Assembly (NCBI RefSeq): GCF_002812985.1
Contig: NZ_PGCP01000038.1
Coordinates: forward strand, 1-64,000
Origin: Aeromonas lusitana
Lineage (GTDB): Bacteria; Pseudomonadota; Gammaproteobacteria; Enterobacterales; Aeromonadaceae
Length of the DNA: 64,000 bases
Reading direction: 5' to 3'
The translations under genes were made by a program, and so were the position numbers. How positions within the stretch are numbered: position 1 is the first letter of the stretch; every line of letters begins with the position of its first letter. The notes beneath the pieces are model-generated. The model was not told the origin of the DNA, searched no databases, and saw only the letters and a program-made list of their open reading frames with translations. Shown here piece after piece: positions 33,461 through 43,135 of this stretch.

Positions 33461-34084
33461 TCAGACATAAGCGCTGGCCTCGACGGCCAGCTCGGCCAGG
33501 ATGGAGAGGCTGACGGCGCAAAACAGCAGGCCGGTGACCAGGTTGAGTGGGCGCTGCACCCGGCCGAGCAGTCCCTGGGCTTTCGGGGTGGAGAGGCTCC
33601 AGGCCAGGGAGAGCAGGAACAGCTCCAGGATCAGCAGGCCCCGGGTCAGGCCATCCACTTGCGGGGTCACCATGGCCGCCAGCAATCCCATGAAGAACAG
33701 CAGCGCCTTGGGGTTGAGCAGGTTGGTGGCAAGACCGATCTTGATGCCCTTGCGCCAGCCCTGACGCTCTCCACCCGCCCTGAACGCCTGCCCCGTCGCT
33801 CCCTGCCAAGCGCCCTTGAGCGCACCCCAACCGAGCCAGCCGAGATAGAGGGCGCCCACTATCTTCACTCCCAGAAACAGCCAGGGCTGGCTCGCGATCA
33901 GCAGGCTGATGCCGGTGAGGCTCAAGGTGGCGTGCAGCAAGATGGCGAGCGCTATGCCGAGCGCCGCCCCGAGGGCGGTGGGGCGATGCAAGCTGGTGCG
34001 CAGGATCAGCGCGAAATCCGGGCCTGGGCTTGCCAGGGCAACGAGATGGATGACCCCTAAGGTCAGGAACAGGCTGGTGAACAT
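33461..34084 (-). CDS. LysE/RhtB-family amino acid exporter
   Basis: A 207-residue membrane exporter with six hydrophobic segments. The N-terminal LysE signature ASPGPDFALILRTSLHRP is at about residues 18-35, and NLLNPKALLFFMGLLAAMVT near 125-144 is family-typical. The substrate is probably an amino acid such as threonine or homoserine but is not readable. The ATG at 34082-34084 was chosen over an upstream in-frame start. An AraC regulator lies upstream on the same strand, separated by a 378-base gap with a heptamer array. Confidence 0.82.
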   Translation of the reverse strand: MFTSLFLTLGVIHLVALASPGPDFALILRTSLHRPTALGAALGIALAILLHATLSLTGISLLIASQPWLFLGVKIVGALYLGWLGWGALKGAWQGATGQAFRAGGERQGWRKGIKIGLATNLLNPKALLFFMGLLAAMVTPQVDGLTRGLLILELFLLSLAWSLSTPKAQGLLGRVQRPLNLVTGLLFCAVSLSILAELAVEASAYV

Positions 34085-34325
34085 GGTATACCTCGACGAC
34101 AAGACGAGGGCACAGCATGGGACATGGTCAGGGGGGCTGGCTTGTAAAAGATTGCACCAAGGAGAGAGGGGGTGACGAGCGGCGAGAGGTTATGACCCTA
34201 GGCAGTGTTTGGTATTGCTACATATGGCTATTGTGGAGTTTTGTATTGTAAGAGGGCCTGAAAAAAGTGCGAAATACAGGGGCATCGCCCGTTGTCGGCC
34301 GGGTTGACGGTGGTAGACGCCGATC

Positions 34326-34381
34326 TGCTGACTGCTGACTGCTGACTGCTGACTGCTGACTGCTGACTGCTGACTGCTGAC
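34326..34381. repeat. Heptanucleotide tandem array, 8 x TGCTGAC
   Basis: Exactly eight uninterrupted TGCTGAC units (56 bases) lie in the intergenic region between the AraC gene and the LysE exporter gene. Perfect short-unit arrays vary by slippage. Here it is about 242 bases upstream of the exporter start and 81 bases past the AraC stop, so copy number could change spacing or RNA structure, not a reading frame. The rest of this 378-base gap holds nothing recognisable. Confidence 0.95.
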
Positions 34382-34462
34382 TTGGTTGGATTTGTCTCTG
34401 CTGACGGCTATCGGCGGGGGTTATCAAAGTTCCTCTCTGCCGGTTGCCAGCGGAGGGCGGGT

Positions 34463-35263
34463 CTAAGGCCGTATCTGTTGGCGGTAATCCGCCGGGGTGA
34501 GCCCGAAGGCCTGGCGAAAACCGTGGTGGAAGTGGCTCTGATCGAAGAAACCGACCGCCAGCGCCACCTCGCTCACCGGCATACCGGCGCCGAGCAGGCG
34601 TTTGCCTTGCTCGAGGCGCAGCCGCTTGAGCCAGGCGTAGGGAGTCATGCCGGTCTTCTTCTTGAACTGGCGCAGGAAGGCGAAGCGATCCAGCCCGAAC
34701 TGGGCGGCGAGATCCTCCAGGCTGTGGCGCTGATCCAGCTGGCCGAGCAGGTAGTCCCGCAGGTACCGCAGCTGAGGATCCGCCAGCACGTGGCGCTCGG
34801 GGGCCAGCCCGAACAGCTCGCCGAGCAGGGCCAGCAACTCGCTCTCCGCCCGCAGGCCGTCCGGCTCCGGGCTGTCCAGATACATGTGCAGGTGGGCGAA
34901 GCCCTGATAGAGGTCGGGCCGGGTCTGCAAGCCCTTGTCGAAGAAGGGCTCCGGGCCCTCTGGCAGCCAGCGGGCCAGCTGCTCCGGGGCGATGGCGAAC
35001 ACCCGCACCTCGTACCCTTCCGGCAGCAGGCTCAGGCCGTCGTGCATCTCGTCCGGGTTGACGGTGGAGAGCTCGCCGCGCACCAGATTGTGGCTGCTGC
35101 CCTTGTGGATGAACCTCTGGCCACCCTGCTGCACCAGGCCTATGTGGTAGTCCAGGTGTACGTGGCGGCCATAGCTGAACTCCCTGTGATGGGAGTGGGA
35201 GAGTTCAACCCCCGGCAGCAGCCGGGGTTGCCAGTAGTGGATGCGGGATTGGGGAGCGCTCAT
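34463..35263 (-). CDS. AraC-family transcriptional regulator
   Basis: A 266-residue regulator: an N-terminal cupin-like AraC-binding domain (about 15-150, with HVHLDYHIGLVQQG) and a C-terminal double helix-turn-helix (about 165-262). The AraC signature VSEVALAVGFFDQSHFHHGF followed by RQAFGLTPADYR is intact. AraC genes of this form often sit next to LysE exporters and activate them; the exporter downstream on the same strand fits. The ligand is unknown. Confidence 0.88.
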   Translation of the reverse strand: MSAPQSRIHYWQPRLLPGVELSHSHHREFSYGRHVHLDYHIGLVQQGGQRFIHKGSSHNLVRGELSTVNPDEMHDGLSLLPEGYEVRVFAIAPEQLARWLPEGPEPFFDKGLQTRPDLYQGFAHLHMYLDSPEPDGLRAESELLALLGELFGLAPERHVLADPQLRYLRDYLLGQLDQRHSLEDLAAQFGLDRFAFLRQFKKKTGMTPYAWLKRLRLEQGKRLLGAGMPVSEVALAVGFFDQSHFHHGFRQAFGLTPADYRQQIRP

Positions 35264-35316
35264 GACTTATAGATACCCCAAATCCCGCTTCCTGGCTTGT
35301 AGATTATTGCGCCGCC

Positions 35317-36213
35317 TCAGGCGGCATTCTGGCGCCGCCTGCCGCTACGCAGGCCATCCAGGCTGAACAGCACAAGCGCACTCCAGATAAAGCCGAAGGT
35401 GATCATCTTGTCCAGCGCCAGCGCCTCCCCGTACAGGGTGACCGCCAGGATGAACATCAGGCTCGGGCCTATGTACTGGAAGAAGCCCAGGGTGGAGAGC
35501 TTGAGGCGGGTAGCGGCGGCGGTGAAGCAGAGCAGGGGCGCCGTGGTGACGGCCCCGGCGGCGATCAGCAGCAGGTTCAGGTGCCAGTCGTTCTGGGTCA
35601 GATGGCTGGTGGGGCTGTCGGCGAATCCCCACAGATAGATGGCCGCCGGCGGCAGCATGATCATGGTCTCGATCAGCAGGCCGGTCAGCGCATCCAGCGC
35701 CAGTTTTTTACGGATGAGGCCGTAGATGGCGAAGCTTGAGGCCAGCACCAGGGCAATCCAGGGCAGGGAGCCGAAGGCGACGATCTGGATGGCGACCCCG
35801 ATCGCCGCTAGTCCCACCGCCCACCACTGCAGGCGGCGCAGCTTCTCGCTCAGAAACAGCATGCCGAGCAGCACGTTGAACAGGGGGTTGATGTAGTAGC
35901 CGAGGCTGGCATCCAGCATGTGGCCGTTGTTGATGGCCCAGATGAACAGCAGCCAGTTGCCGCCGACGGTGACCGAGGTGAAGGCCAGGGTGAGCAGCAC
36001 CTTGGGCTGGCGCAGCACGGCCTGTACCTTGTGCCACTGGCGGGCGAGCAGGGTCAGCACCATCAGTAGGGCGCAGGACCAGATCATGCGGTGGGTCAGG
36101 ATCTCGGCGGCCGGCACGGCAGCAATCGTCTTGAAGTAGATGGGGGCAAGGCCCCAAAGGGTATAGGCGCACAGGGCATAGATGACGCCCTGGCGCTGGC
36201 TGTGTTGCTGCAT
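35317..36213 (-). CDS. rarD: EamA-family transporter RarD
   Basis: A 298-residue drug/metabolite superfamily permease with ten hydrophobic segments and duplicated EamA domains (about 8-145 and 150-290). GVIYALCAYTLWGLAPIYFK (about 9-28) and ASLGYYINPLFNVLLGMLFL (about 102-121) are RarD hallmarks. The transported compound is not established (the name comes from chloramphenicol-sensitivity work). The ATG at 36211-36213 follows GAAGG and matches the family N-terminus; a longer start adds 13 unrelated residues. Confidence 0.9.
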   Translation of the reverse strand: MQQHSQRQGVIYALCAYTLWGLAPIYFKTIAAVPAAEILTHRMIWSCALLMVLTLLARQWHKVQAVLRQPKVLLTLAFTSVTVGGNWLLFIWAINNGHMLDASLGYYINPLFNVLLGMLFLSEKLRRLQWWAVGLAAIGVAIQIVAFGSLPWIALVLASSFAIYGLIRKKLALDALTGLLIETMIMLPPAAIYLWGFADSPTSHLTQNDWHLNLLLIAAGAVTTAPLLCFTAAATRLKLSTLGFFQYIGPSLMFILAVTLYGEALALDKMITFGFIWSALVLFSLDGLRSGRRRQNAA

Positions 36214-36336
36214 GCGGATAACCTTCACTGGAGAGCGGATGTGGGACAACATCGCAAAAAGTCAGTGTAGCCATCCTTTTGGATGGAAAGAAGTGAATAA
36301 ATTGGTCGGAGGCGATTTTGACAGCATGACTCAGGG

Positions 36337-36510
36337 TCAGCGGCGGCCCCCGCGGCGGATCTTCTCCACATCCCGCAACAGCCACAGCATGAGCACGATG
36401 GCGGAGATCCAGGGGCCCCAGGTCACATAGGCCTCACCCTGACCCATCACGAAGAACAACAGCGGCAATCCTACTACCAGAAACAGGACACTCATCAGGA
36501 AGAACAGCAT
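36337..36510 (-). CDS. Small two-segment membrane protein, 57 residues
   Basis: A short frame from ATG (36508-36510) to TGA (36337-36339) encodes MLFFLMSVLFLVVGLPLLFF, a short polar link, a second hydrophobic stretch near residues 31-45 and a basic tail ending RRGGRR. The composition is membrane-like with a cytoplasmic positive C-terminus, and codons are GC-rich at third positions. No strong Shine-Dalgarno is seen. Unrecognised; the call rests on hydrophobic pattern and codon bias. Confidence 0.55.
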   Translation of the reverse strand: MLFFLMSVLFLVVGLPLLFFVMGQGEAYVTWGPWISAIVLMLWLLRDVEKIRRGGRR

Positions 36511-36586
36511 TTTTATCTTTAAATTTAACGGCTTGCTATTTGATGATTATATCGATTGAGGCTAGTGATGAAAGGATAAAAATGAA

Positions 36587-36608
36587 AAAGGGGGATTTCT
36601 CCCCCTTT
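36587..36608. terminator. Bidirectional terminator
   Basis: A 9-bp perfect stem (AAAGGGGGA / TCCCCCTTT) with a TTTC loop, A5 on the left and T3 on the right. It ends the minus-strand aldehyde dehydrogenase transcript. Confidence 0.9.
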
Positions 36609-36634
36609 GTTGCCTGATCTCGTCATATTCGACG

Positions 36635-38131
36635 TTAATCGAGCTGGATCCAGGTACTTTTCAGCTCGGTATATTTTTCCAGGGCGTGCAGCGACTTGTC
36701 GCGGCCGTTGCCGGACTGCTTGAAGCCGCCGAACGGCATCGTCATGTCGCCGCCGTCCCAGTTGTTGACGAAGACGGTGCCGGCGCGCAGGGCGCGGGAG
36801 CCCTTGACCGCCTTGTTCAGGTCCGCGGTCCAGATGGCGGCGGCCAGGCCGTAGTCGGTGTCGTTGCCAAGGGCGATGGCCTCTTCCAGGGTGTCGAAGC
36901 CGGTCACCGCCAGCACTGGGCCGAAGATCTCCTCGCGGAAGATGCGCATCTGGGGCGTCACCTCGTCAAAGATGGTGGGCTCGATATAGAAGCCGCCGCT
37001 CTCCTGCTGGGTGCGCTGGCCGCCGAGCAGCAGCTTGGCCCCTTCCTGGCGACCGATTTCTATGTAGTTCAGCACCTGATCCATCTGGATGCCGTCCACC
37101 ATGGCGCCGATGCGGGTGGCGGGATCCAGCGGGTTGGCAGCGATCCACTCGCGGGCATGGGCCAGCAGGCGCTCCATGAACTGAGGCTTGATGCTGTTTT
37201 GCACCAGCAGGCGGGAGGCGGCGGTACACACTTCCCCCTGGTTGTAGAAGATGGCGCCCGCCGCACTCTTGGCGGCGGCATCCAGATCCGGCGCGTCCGC
37301 CAGCACGATATTCGGGCTCTTGCCGCCGCACTCCATGAAGGCGCGCTTCAGGTTCGACTTGCCGGAGCACTGCACCAGGTGCTTGCCGATGCGGGTGGAG
37401 CCGGTGAAGGTGATGCAATCCACGTCCATGTGCATGGCCAGCGCCTCGCCGACGGTGTGGCCAAAGCCCGGCAGCACGTTGAACACGCCGTCGGGGATGC
37501 CCGCTTCCTTGGCGATGCCGGCGATGCGCAGGGCGGTGAGGGGAGATTTCTCGGAGGGTTTGAGGATCACCGAGTTGCCGGTGGCGAGCGCCGGGCCCAG
37601 CTTCCAGCAGGCCATCACCAGGGGGAAGTTCCAGGGCACGATGGCGGCCACCACCCCGAGCGCCTCACGGGTCACCAGTGCCAGCGCGGACTCTTCTACC
37701 GGGGCGACCTGATCGTAGATCTTGTCGATGGCCTCGGCGTTCCAGGCGATGCAGTTGGCGGCGGCGGGGGCGTCATAGCCCATGGCGTCGCCGATGGGCT
37801 TGCCCATGTCCAGGGACTCTAGCAGTGCCAGCTCCACCTTGTTCAGGCGCATCAGCTCGGCGAAGCGCTGCATGATCTGCTTGCGCTGCTTCGGGGCCAG
37901 CCCGCTCCAGCGTTTGTCATCGAAGGCGGCGCGGGCGGCCTGCACCGCCAGCTCGGCGTCGGCGGCGTCGCAGGAGGCGACCTTGGTCAGCAGCTGGCCG
38001 TTGGCCGGGTTGATGCAATCGAAGGTGGCGCCGTTCACGGCGTCCCGGTAGCTGCCGTCGATAAAGGCTTGGGAGGGCAGGGTCAGGTGGGAGGCCTTGT
38101 GTTGCCACTGGGCCAGGGTCAGGTCACTCAT
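36635..38131 (-). CDS. puuC: NAD(P)+ aldehyde dehydrogenase, PuuC-like
   Basis: A 498-residue class 3-type aldehyde dehydrogenase. The catalytic Glu is in MECGGKSPN (about 267-275) and Cys in NQGEVCTAASR (about 297-307); the cofactor stretch is VVAAIVPWNFPLVMACWKLG (about 160-179). It is similar in length and sequence to E. coli PuuC, which oxidises gamma-glutamyl-gamma-aminobutyraldehyde and related aldehydes. AAGGAGTGAAC precedes the ATG at 38131. The PuuR-like regulator gene lies upstream on the same strand across a 382-base gap holding tandem hairpin repeats. A role in polyamine or amino-aldehyde catabolism is inferred. Confidence 0.85.
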   Translation of the reverse strand: MSDLTLAQWQHKASHLTLPSQAFIDGSYRDAVNGATFDCINPANGQLLTKVASCDAADAELAVQAARAAFDDKRWSGLAPKQRKQIMQRFAELMRLNKVELALLESLDMGKPIGDAMGYDAPAAANCIAWNAEAIDKIYDQVAPVEESALALVTREALGVVAAIVPWNFPLVMACWKLGPALATGNSVILKPSEKSPLTALRIAGIAKEAGIPDGVFNVLPGFGHTVGEALAMHMDVDCITFTGSTRIGKHLVQCSGKSNLKRAFMECGGKSPNIVLADAPDLDAAAKSAAGAIFYNQGEVCTAASRLLVQNSIKPQFMERLLAHAREWIAANPLDPATRIGAMVDGIQMDQVLNYIEIGRQEGAKLLLGGQRTQQESGGFYIEPTIFDEVTPQMRIFREEIFGPVLAVTGFDTLEEAIALGNDTDYGLAAAIWTADLNKAVKGSRALRAGTVFVNNWDGGDMTMPFGGFKQSGNGRDKSLHALEKYTELKSTWIQLD

Positions 38132-38226
38132 GTTCACTCCTTGAACCGACAGATAAGGTCTCTGCGTATCAATATGCTAAACATGCTGCCGCTTGTAAAT
38201 CCATTCTGTAACATTTTATTAAACAT

Positions 38227-38262
38227 TCGCCCTCGCCAGCGGTAAGACGCTGACGAGGGCGA
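38227..38262 (-). terminator. Long hairpin upstream of the dehydrogenase gene
   Basis: A 15-bp stem with one mismatch (TCGCCCTCGCCAGCG / CGCTGACGAGGGCGA) lies between the 68-bp array and the dehydrogenase. On the minus strand it is followed by AATGTTTAATAAAA, a weak terminator tail. It may insulate the dehydrogenase from the regulator transcript. Confidence 0.55.
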
Positions 38263-38276
38263 AGGCCTGAATCGGC

Positions 38277-38521
38277 GGTTTGCGTGGGTCGGGCCGCCGT
38301 TACCGGTGGTCAGAAGCAGACAGGGGATTCGCCGGGTTCGGCCTGGTTTGCGTGAGTCTGACCGCCGTAGCGGGCGGTCAGAAGCAGACAGGGGATTAGC
38401 CGGGATCGGCCCGGTTTGCGTGGGTCTGACCACCGTGGCGGGCGGTCAGAAGCAGATGGGGGATTAGCCAGGATCGGCCCGGTTTGCGTGAGTCTGACCG
38501 CCGTGGCGGGCGGTCAGAAGC
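38277..38521. repeat. 68-bp tandem repeat array (3 full copies plus a partial)
   Basis: Units start at 38277, 38345, 38413 and 38481, each with GGTTTGCGTG, at an exact 68-base period; the fourth ends inside the regulator gene. Each of the last three units holds an inverted repeat of 9-10 bp such as TCTGACCGCC / GGCGGTCAGA. The last unit contains the regulator's stop codon and last codons, so the others look like copies of that 3' end. Units differ by a few substitutions, with the first the most diverged. Confidence 0.93.
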
Positions 38522-39056
38522 TGGCGGGGGTGTTGGCGGAGATCAGCACACATTCGTGCTCGTCCACGTTGCGGAAACGGTGCGGGGTGCGGCTGTCGAA
38601 GTAGTAGCCATCCCCCGGCGCCAGCAGATAGACCTGCTCGCCGACCGTGACCTCGACCTGGCCCTGGATGACGATGCCGCACTCTTCGCCCTCGTGGCTC
38701 AGCATGTCGTCGCCGGTATCGGCGCCGGGGGGGAGGATCTCCTGCATCATGCCGATGGCGCGGTTCGCGCGGCTGTGGCCCACCAACCTGTAGCTGATGG
38801 GATGGGTGCCGAGATCCGGCATGTCGTCCGCACGGAAGATCACCTCGGAATCCATCTCCGTCTCATCGGTGAAGAAGCTGGCGAGGGACATGGGAATGCC
38901 TTCCAGCACCTTGCGCAGCGAGGCCACTGAGGGGCTCACCTGATTTTTCTCGATCTGGGAGATAAAGCCGTTGGTCACACCGGAGCGCTTGGCCAGCTCG
39001 CGCTGGGAGAGGGCCGCCTTGGTGCGAACCGCCTTGAGGCGGTGACCGATATCCAT
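38514..39056 (-). CDS. PuuR-like XRE-cupin transcriptional regulator
   Basis: A 180-residue repressor: an N-terminal XRE helix-turn-helix (about 4-60, LSQRELAKRSGVTNGFISQI) and a C-terminal cupin (about 105-175, with SHEGEECGIVIQGQVEVTVG and FDSRTPHRFRN). It is the same architecture and length as E. coli PuuR, the putrescine-utilisation repressor. Divergent from the aminotransferase gene and upstream of the PuuC-like dehydrogenase, so it is placed to control both. The 3' end has been duplicated into the 68-bp array. Effector not proven; putrescine or a related amine is likely. Confidence 0.85.
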   Translation of the reverse strand: MDIGHRLKAVRTKAALSQRELAKRSGVTNGFISQIEKNQVSPSVASLRKVLEGIPMSLASFFTDETEMDSEVIFRADDMPDLGTHPISYRLVGHSRANRAIGMMQEILPPGADTGDDMLSHEGEECGIVIQGQVEVTVGEQVYLLAPGDGYYFDSRTPHRFRNVDEHECVLISANTPASF

Positions 39057-39136
39057 CGATAGACACTCCTTGACTGTTTACTATTATTAAAATTGTGTTA
39101 AATATCTTATACCACCCCGAGGGGGTGACACCAAGC

Positions 39137-39162
39137 AAGGGCGATAAACGGGCCCTTTTTTA
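39137..39162 (+). terminator. Terminator-like hairpin in the divergent promoter region
   Basis: AAGGGC / GCCCTT (6 bp) with a 9-base loop and a following T-run lies 69 bases before the aminotransferase ATG. It may be an attenuator in its leader. The whole 174-base gap (39057-39230) must hold both divergent promoters. Confidence 0.45.
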
Positions 39163-39230
39163 TGGATTCAGGTGTTTAATTTAATAGGCAATGGCCAAGC
39201 GTTACTAAACGCCTTAAGGATGAGGTGACC

Positions 39231-40559
39231 ATGAAACCGATCAGCGACATCAATACCCCCGACATGTCCGCCTTCTGGATGCCCTTTACCGCCAACCAGC
39301 AGTTCAAGGCGGCGCCGCGCATCTTGAAGTCGGCACAGGGGATGTATTATCACTCAGAGGATGGCCGCAAGATACTGGATGGCACCGCCGGACTCTGGTG
39401 TTGCAACGCGGGTCATGGTCGGCGCGAGATTGCCGAGGCGGTTTCCCAGCAGATTTCCCACCTCGACTTCGCACCCACGTTCCAGATGGGACACCCGCTG
39501 CCGTTCGAACTGGCGAACCAGCTGGTGGAGATCGCCCCCAAGGGCTTCGGCCACGTCTTCTATACCAACTCGGGCTCTGAGGCCGTGGACACGGCGCTGA
39601 AGATCGCCCTGGCCTGGCAACGGGCCCGCGGTCAGGGTACCCGCACCCGGCTGATTGGCCGTGAGCGCGGCTACCACGGGGTGGGCTTCGGCGGCATCTC
39701 GGTGGGCGGCATTCCCGGCAACCGCAAGTGGTTCGGCTCCCTGCTCGGCGGAGTGGATCATCTGCCTCACACCCTGAATATCGCCAAAAATGCTTTCACC
39801 AAGGGGCTGCCAGCAGAAGATCTCACTCTGGCCGATGAATTGGAGAAGATTGTGTTCCTGCATGACGCCAGCAACATCGCCGCCGTCATCGTCGAACCCA
39901 TCGCTGGCAGCACAGGGGTCATCATGCCGCCCCAGGGTTATCTCAAGCGGCTGAGGGAGATCTGCACCAAGCACGGCATACTGCTGATCTTTGATGAGGT
40001 GATCACCGGCTTCGGTCGCCTCGGCTCCCCGTTCGCCGCCCAGGAGTTCGATGTCATCCCCGACATGATCACCTGCGCCAAGGGGCTCACCAACGGCGCC
40101 ATCCCCATGGGGGCCGTGCTGGTACAAGACCACATCTATGACGACATGATGGCCGCCGGCAAGGGCGCCATCGAGCTGTTCCACGGCTACACCTATTCGG
40201 GCCACCCGGTGGCCGCGGCCGCGGGTCTGGCGACCCTGGAGATCTACCGCAACGAAAACCTGCTGACTCGCGCCGCCGATCTGGCGGGTTACTGGGAGGA
40301 GGCGGCTCATTCGTTGAAGGGCTGCAAGCATGTCAAGGACGTGCGCAACTACGGCTTGGTGGCGGGCATAGAGCTCGAATCCCTGCCGGATGCGCCGGGC
40401 AAGCGCGCCTACGAGGTGTTCGTGCGCTGCTTCGAGAAGGGGGCTCTGATACGCGTTACAGGCGACATCATCGCCCTGTCGCCGCCCCTCATCATAGAGC
40501 GCAGCGAGATCGACGATCTCTTCACCCTGCTGCAGGACGCCCTGCAAGCTCAGGACTGA
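39231..40559 (+). CDS. Omega-amino acid:pyruvate aminotransferase (class III)
   Basis: A 442-residue PLP-dependent class III aminotransferase. The PLP lysine is Lys284 in [26 protein letters not shown] (about 249-264) is the cofactor-aspartate motif. The N-terminus ([12 protein letters not shown] then [12 protein letters not shown]) and [19 protein letters not shown] match beta-alanine:pyruvate transaminases. The product from beta-alanine is malonate semialdehyde, the substrate of the next gene product. The ATG at 39231 follows AAGGATGAGG. Divergent from the PuuR-like repressor and in one direction with the MmsA-type gene. Confidence 0.88.
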   Translation: MKPISDINTPDMSAFWMPFTANQQFKAAPRILKSAQGMYYHSEDGRKILDGTAGLWCCNAGHGRREIAEAVSQQISHLDFAPTFQMGHPLPFELANQLVEIAPKGFGHVFYTNSGSEAVDTALKIALAWQRARGQGTRTRLIGRERGYHGVGFGGISVGGIPGNRKWFGSLLGGVDHLPHTLNIAKNAFTKGLPAEDLTLADELEKIVFLHDASNIAAVIVEPIAGSTGVIMPPQGYLKRLREICTKHGILLIFDEVITGFGRLGSPFAAQEFDVIPDMITCAKGLTNGAIPMGAVLVQDHIYDDMMAAGKGAIELFHGYTYSGHPVAAAAGLATLEIYRNENLLTRAADLAGYWEEAAHSLKGCKHVKDVRNYGLVAGIELESLPDAPGKRAYEVFVRCFEKGALIRVTGDIIALSPPLIIERSEIDDLFTLLQDALQAQD

Positions 40560-40659
40560 TCACCCACCCCTATTTTTTGCGAGGCGCCCGGGTGGGCGCC
40601 CCTTCCTTGCGCCTGATGCCCATGGCCGCGCAGGGGAACCCCAATTTCACGGAGGATTT

Positions 40660-42156
<1,497 letters not shown>

Positions 42157-42238
42157 CAACCATGCAGTAGTTAGCCCAGGCATGGCCCGGCGGAGGGATC
42201 CGCCGGAGTGCCCCGCTATCCCTGTGAAGGAGTGACAG

Positions 42239-42967
42239 ATGCGACTGGGAATTCTCGATTGTGACCGGCTGGATCCCGATTTGGTGGGAAGTTTTGGCCC
42301 CGTTTACTCCGAGATGTTTATCAAGGGCTTCCGGGCGCTGGCGCCGGCGCTGGAATACCGAGTCTGGTCGGCCCTCGATGGCGAGCTGCCGGCCGATCTG
42401 AATGAGTGCGATGCCTGGCTCATCACCGGTTCCCGCCACGATGCCTACAGTGATCTGCCCTGGATCCTGGCGCTGCGCGACTGGATCCGTCAGGCCCACG
42501 ACGCCAACGTCAAGCTGGCCGGGGTCTGCTTCGGTCACCAGGTGATCGCCCAGGCCTTGGGGGGGGAGGTGATGAAGTCCACCAAGGGCTGGGGGCTCGG
42601 CGTCTCGGTCCATCCCATGCAGGCGGCGAAACCTTGGATGCAGCCTGAGCTGGAAACCATCCGGATCCTGGCGAGTCATCAGGATCAGGTGGAGCAGCTG
42701 CCACCGGGGGCAACTCTGCTGGCGGGCAACGATTTCTGCCCGAACTTCATGTTCCTGCAGGGGGATCACATAGTCGCCATTCAGGGGCACCCGGAGTTTT
42801 CGGTGGAGTACAACCGGGCGCTGATCGAGCGGCGGCGGGACAGGTTGCCCGATGCCCATTACCAGAGCAGCCTCTCCTCCCTCGAGGGGGAGGTGGATTC
42901 GGCCACCATGATGCAGTGGTTGTTGCAGTTCCTCGGCATACTGCCGGTCGAGTCCTCATTGCGCTGA
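42239..42967 (+). CDS. Class I glutamine amidotransferase-like protein
   Basis: A 242-residue GATase1 protein resembling the GMP-synthase amidotransferase domain. The nucleophile Cys97 is in GVCFGHQ and the His in QGHPEFS (about 182-188), so the triad is intact. It has no synthetase domain. It is distinct from PuuD-type peptidase C26 enzymes, but the cluster context suggests glutamyl-amine hydrolysis or another amidotransfer step. GAAGGAG precedes the ATG. It lies 82 bases after mmsA, same strand. Confidence 0.8.
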   Translation: MRLGILDCDRLDPDLVGSFGPVYSEMFIKGFRALAPALEYRVWSALDGELPADLNECDAWLITGSRHDAYSDLPWILALRDWIRQAHDANVKLAGVCFGHQVIAQALGGEVMKSTKGWGLGVSVHPMQAAKPWMQPELETIRILASHQDQVEQLPPGATLLAGNDFCPNFMFLQGDHIVAIQGHPEFSVEYNRALIERRRDRLPDAHYQSSLSSLEGEVDSATMMQWLLQFLGILPVESSLR

Positions 42968-43057
42968 AGCACGTTTGTCATATCCCCCCTGCAGATGCTA
43001 GATTTTGTAGCAAAATGAAGGATCAAGCGGTGATATGCCAAGTTCGGATGATACACT

Positions 43058-43077
43058 GGCCGCCATTTGTGGCGGCC
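43058..43077 (+). terminator. Hairpin in the cysB leader
   Basis: An 8-bp perfect stem (GGCCGCCA / TGGCGGCC) with a TTTG loop, followed by TTGTTCC. It lies 58 bases before the cysB-like start. It could terminate the upstream transcript weakly or form a leader hairpin. Confidence 0.45.
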
Positions 43078-43135
43078 TTGTTCCTCTGATCAGCGTCATC
43101 TGACGGCAGCCGCGCCAGCCTGTGAGGGTGCAAAC

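Noticed and set aside
34218-34427. A minus-strand frame reading through the heptamer array (Gln-Ser-Ala-Val repeats)
   Set aside because: The repetitive peptide only reflects the TGCTGAC array; there is no ribosome site or domain.
34326-38521. CRISPR array at the tandem repeats
   Set aside because: The 7-bp and 68-bp arrays are head-to-tail repeats without unique spacers, and no cas gene is present.
38211-39180. A shared PuuR operator before the dehydrogenase and aminotransferase genes (TGTTTAAT-like pieces)
   Set aside because: The common piece is short and AT-rich, with no consistent symmetry; it is too weak to call.
42239-42967. Assigning the amidotransferase-like gene as puuD
   Set aside because: Its motifs (GVCFGHQ, QGHPEFS) are those of GMP-synthase-type class I amidotransferases, not the gamma-glutamyl-GABA hydrolase (C26) family as I recall it.
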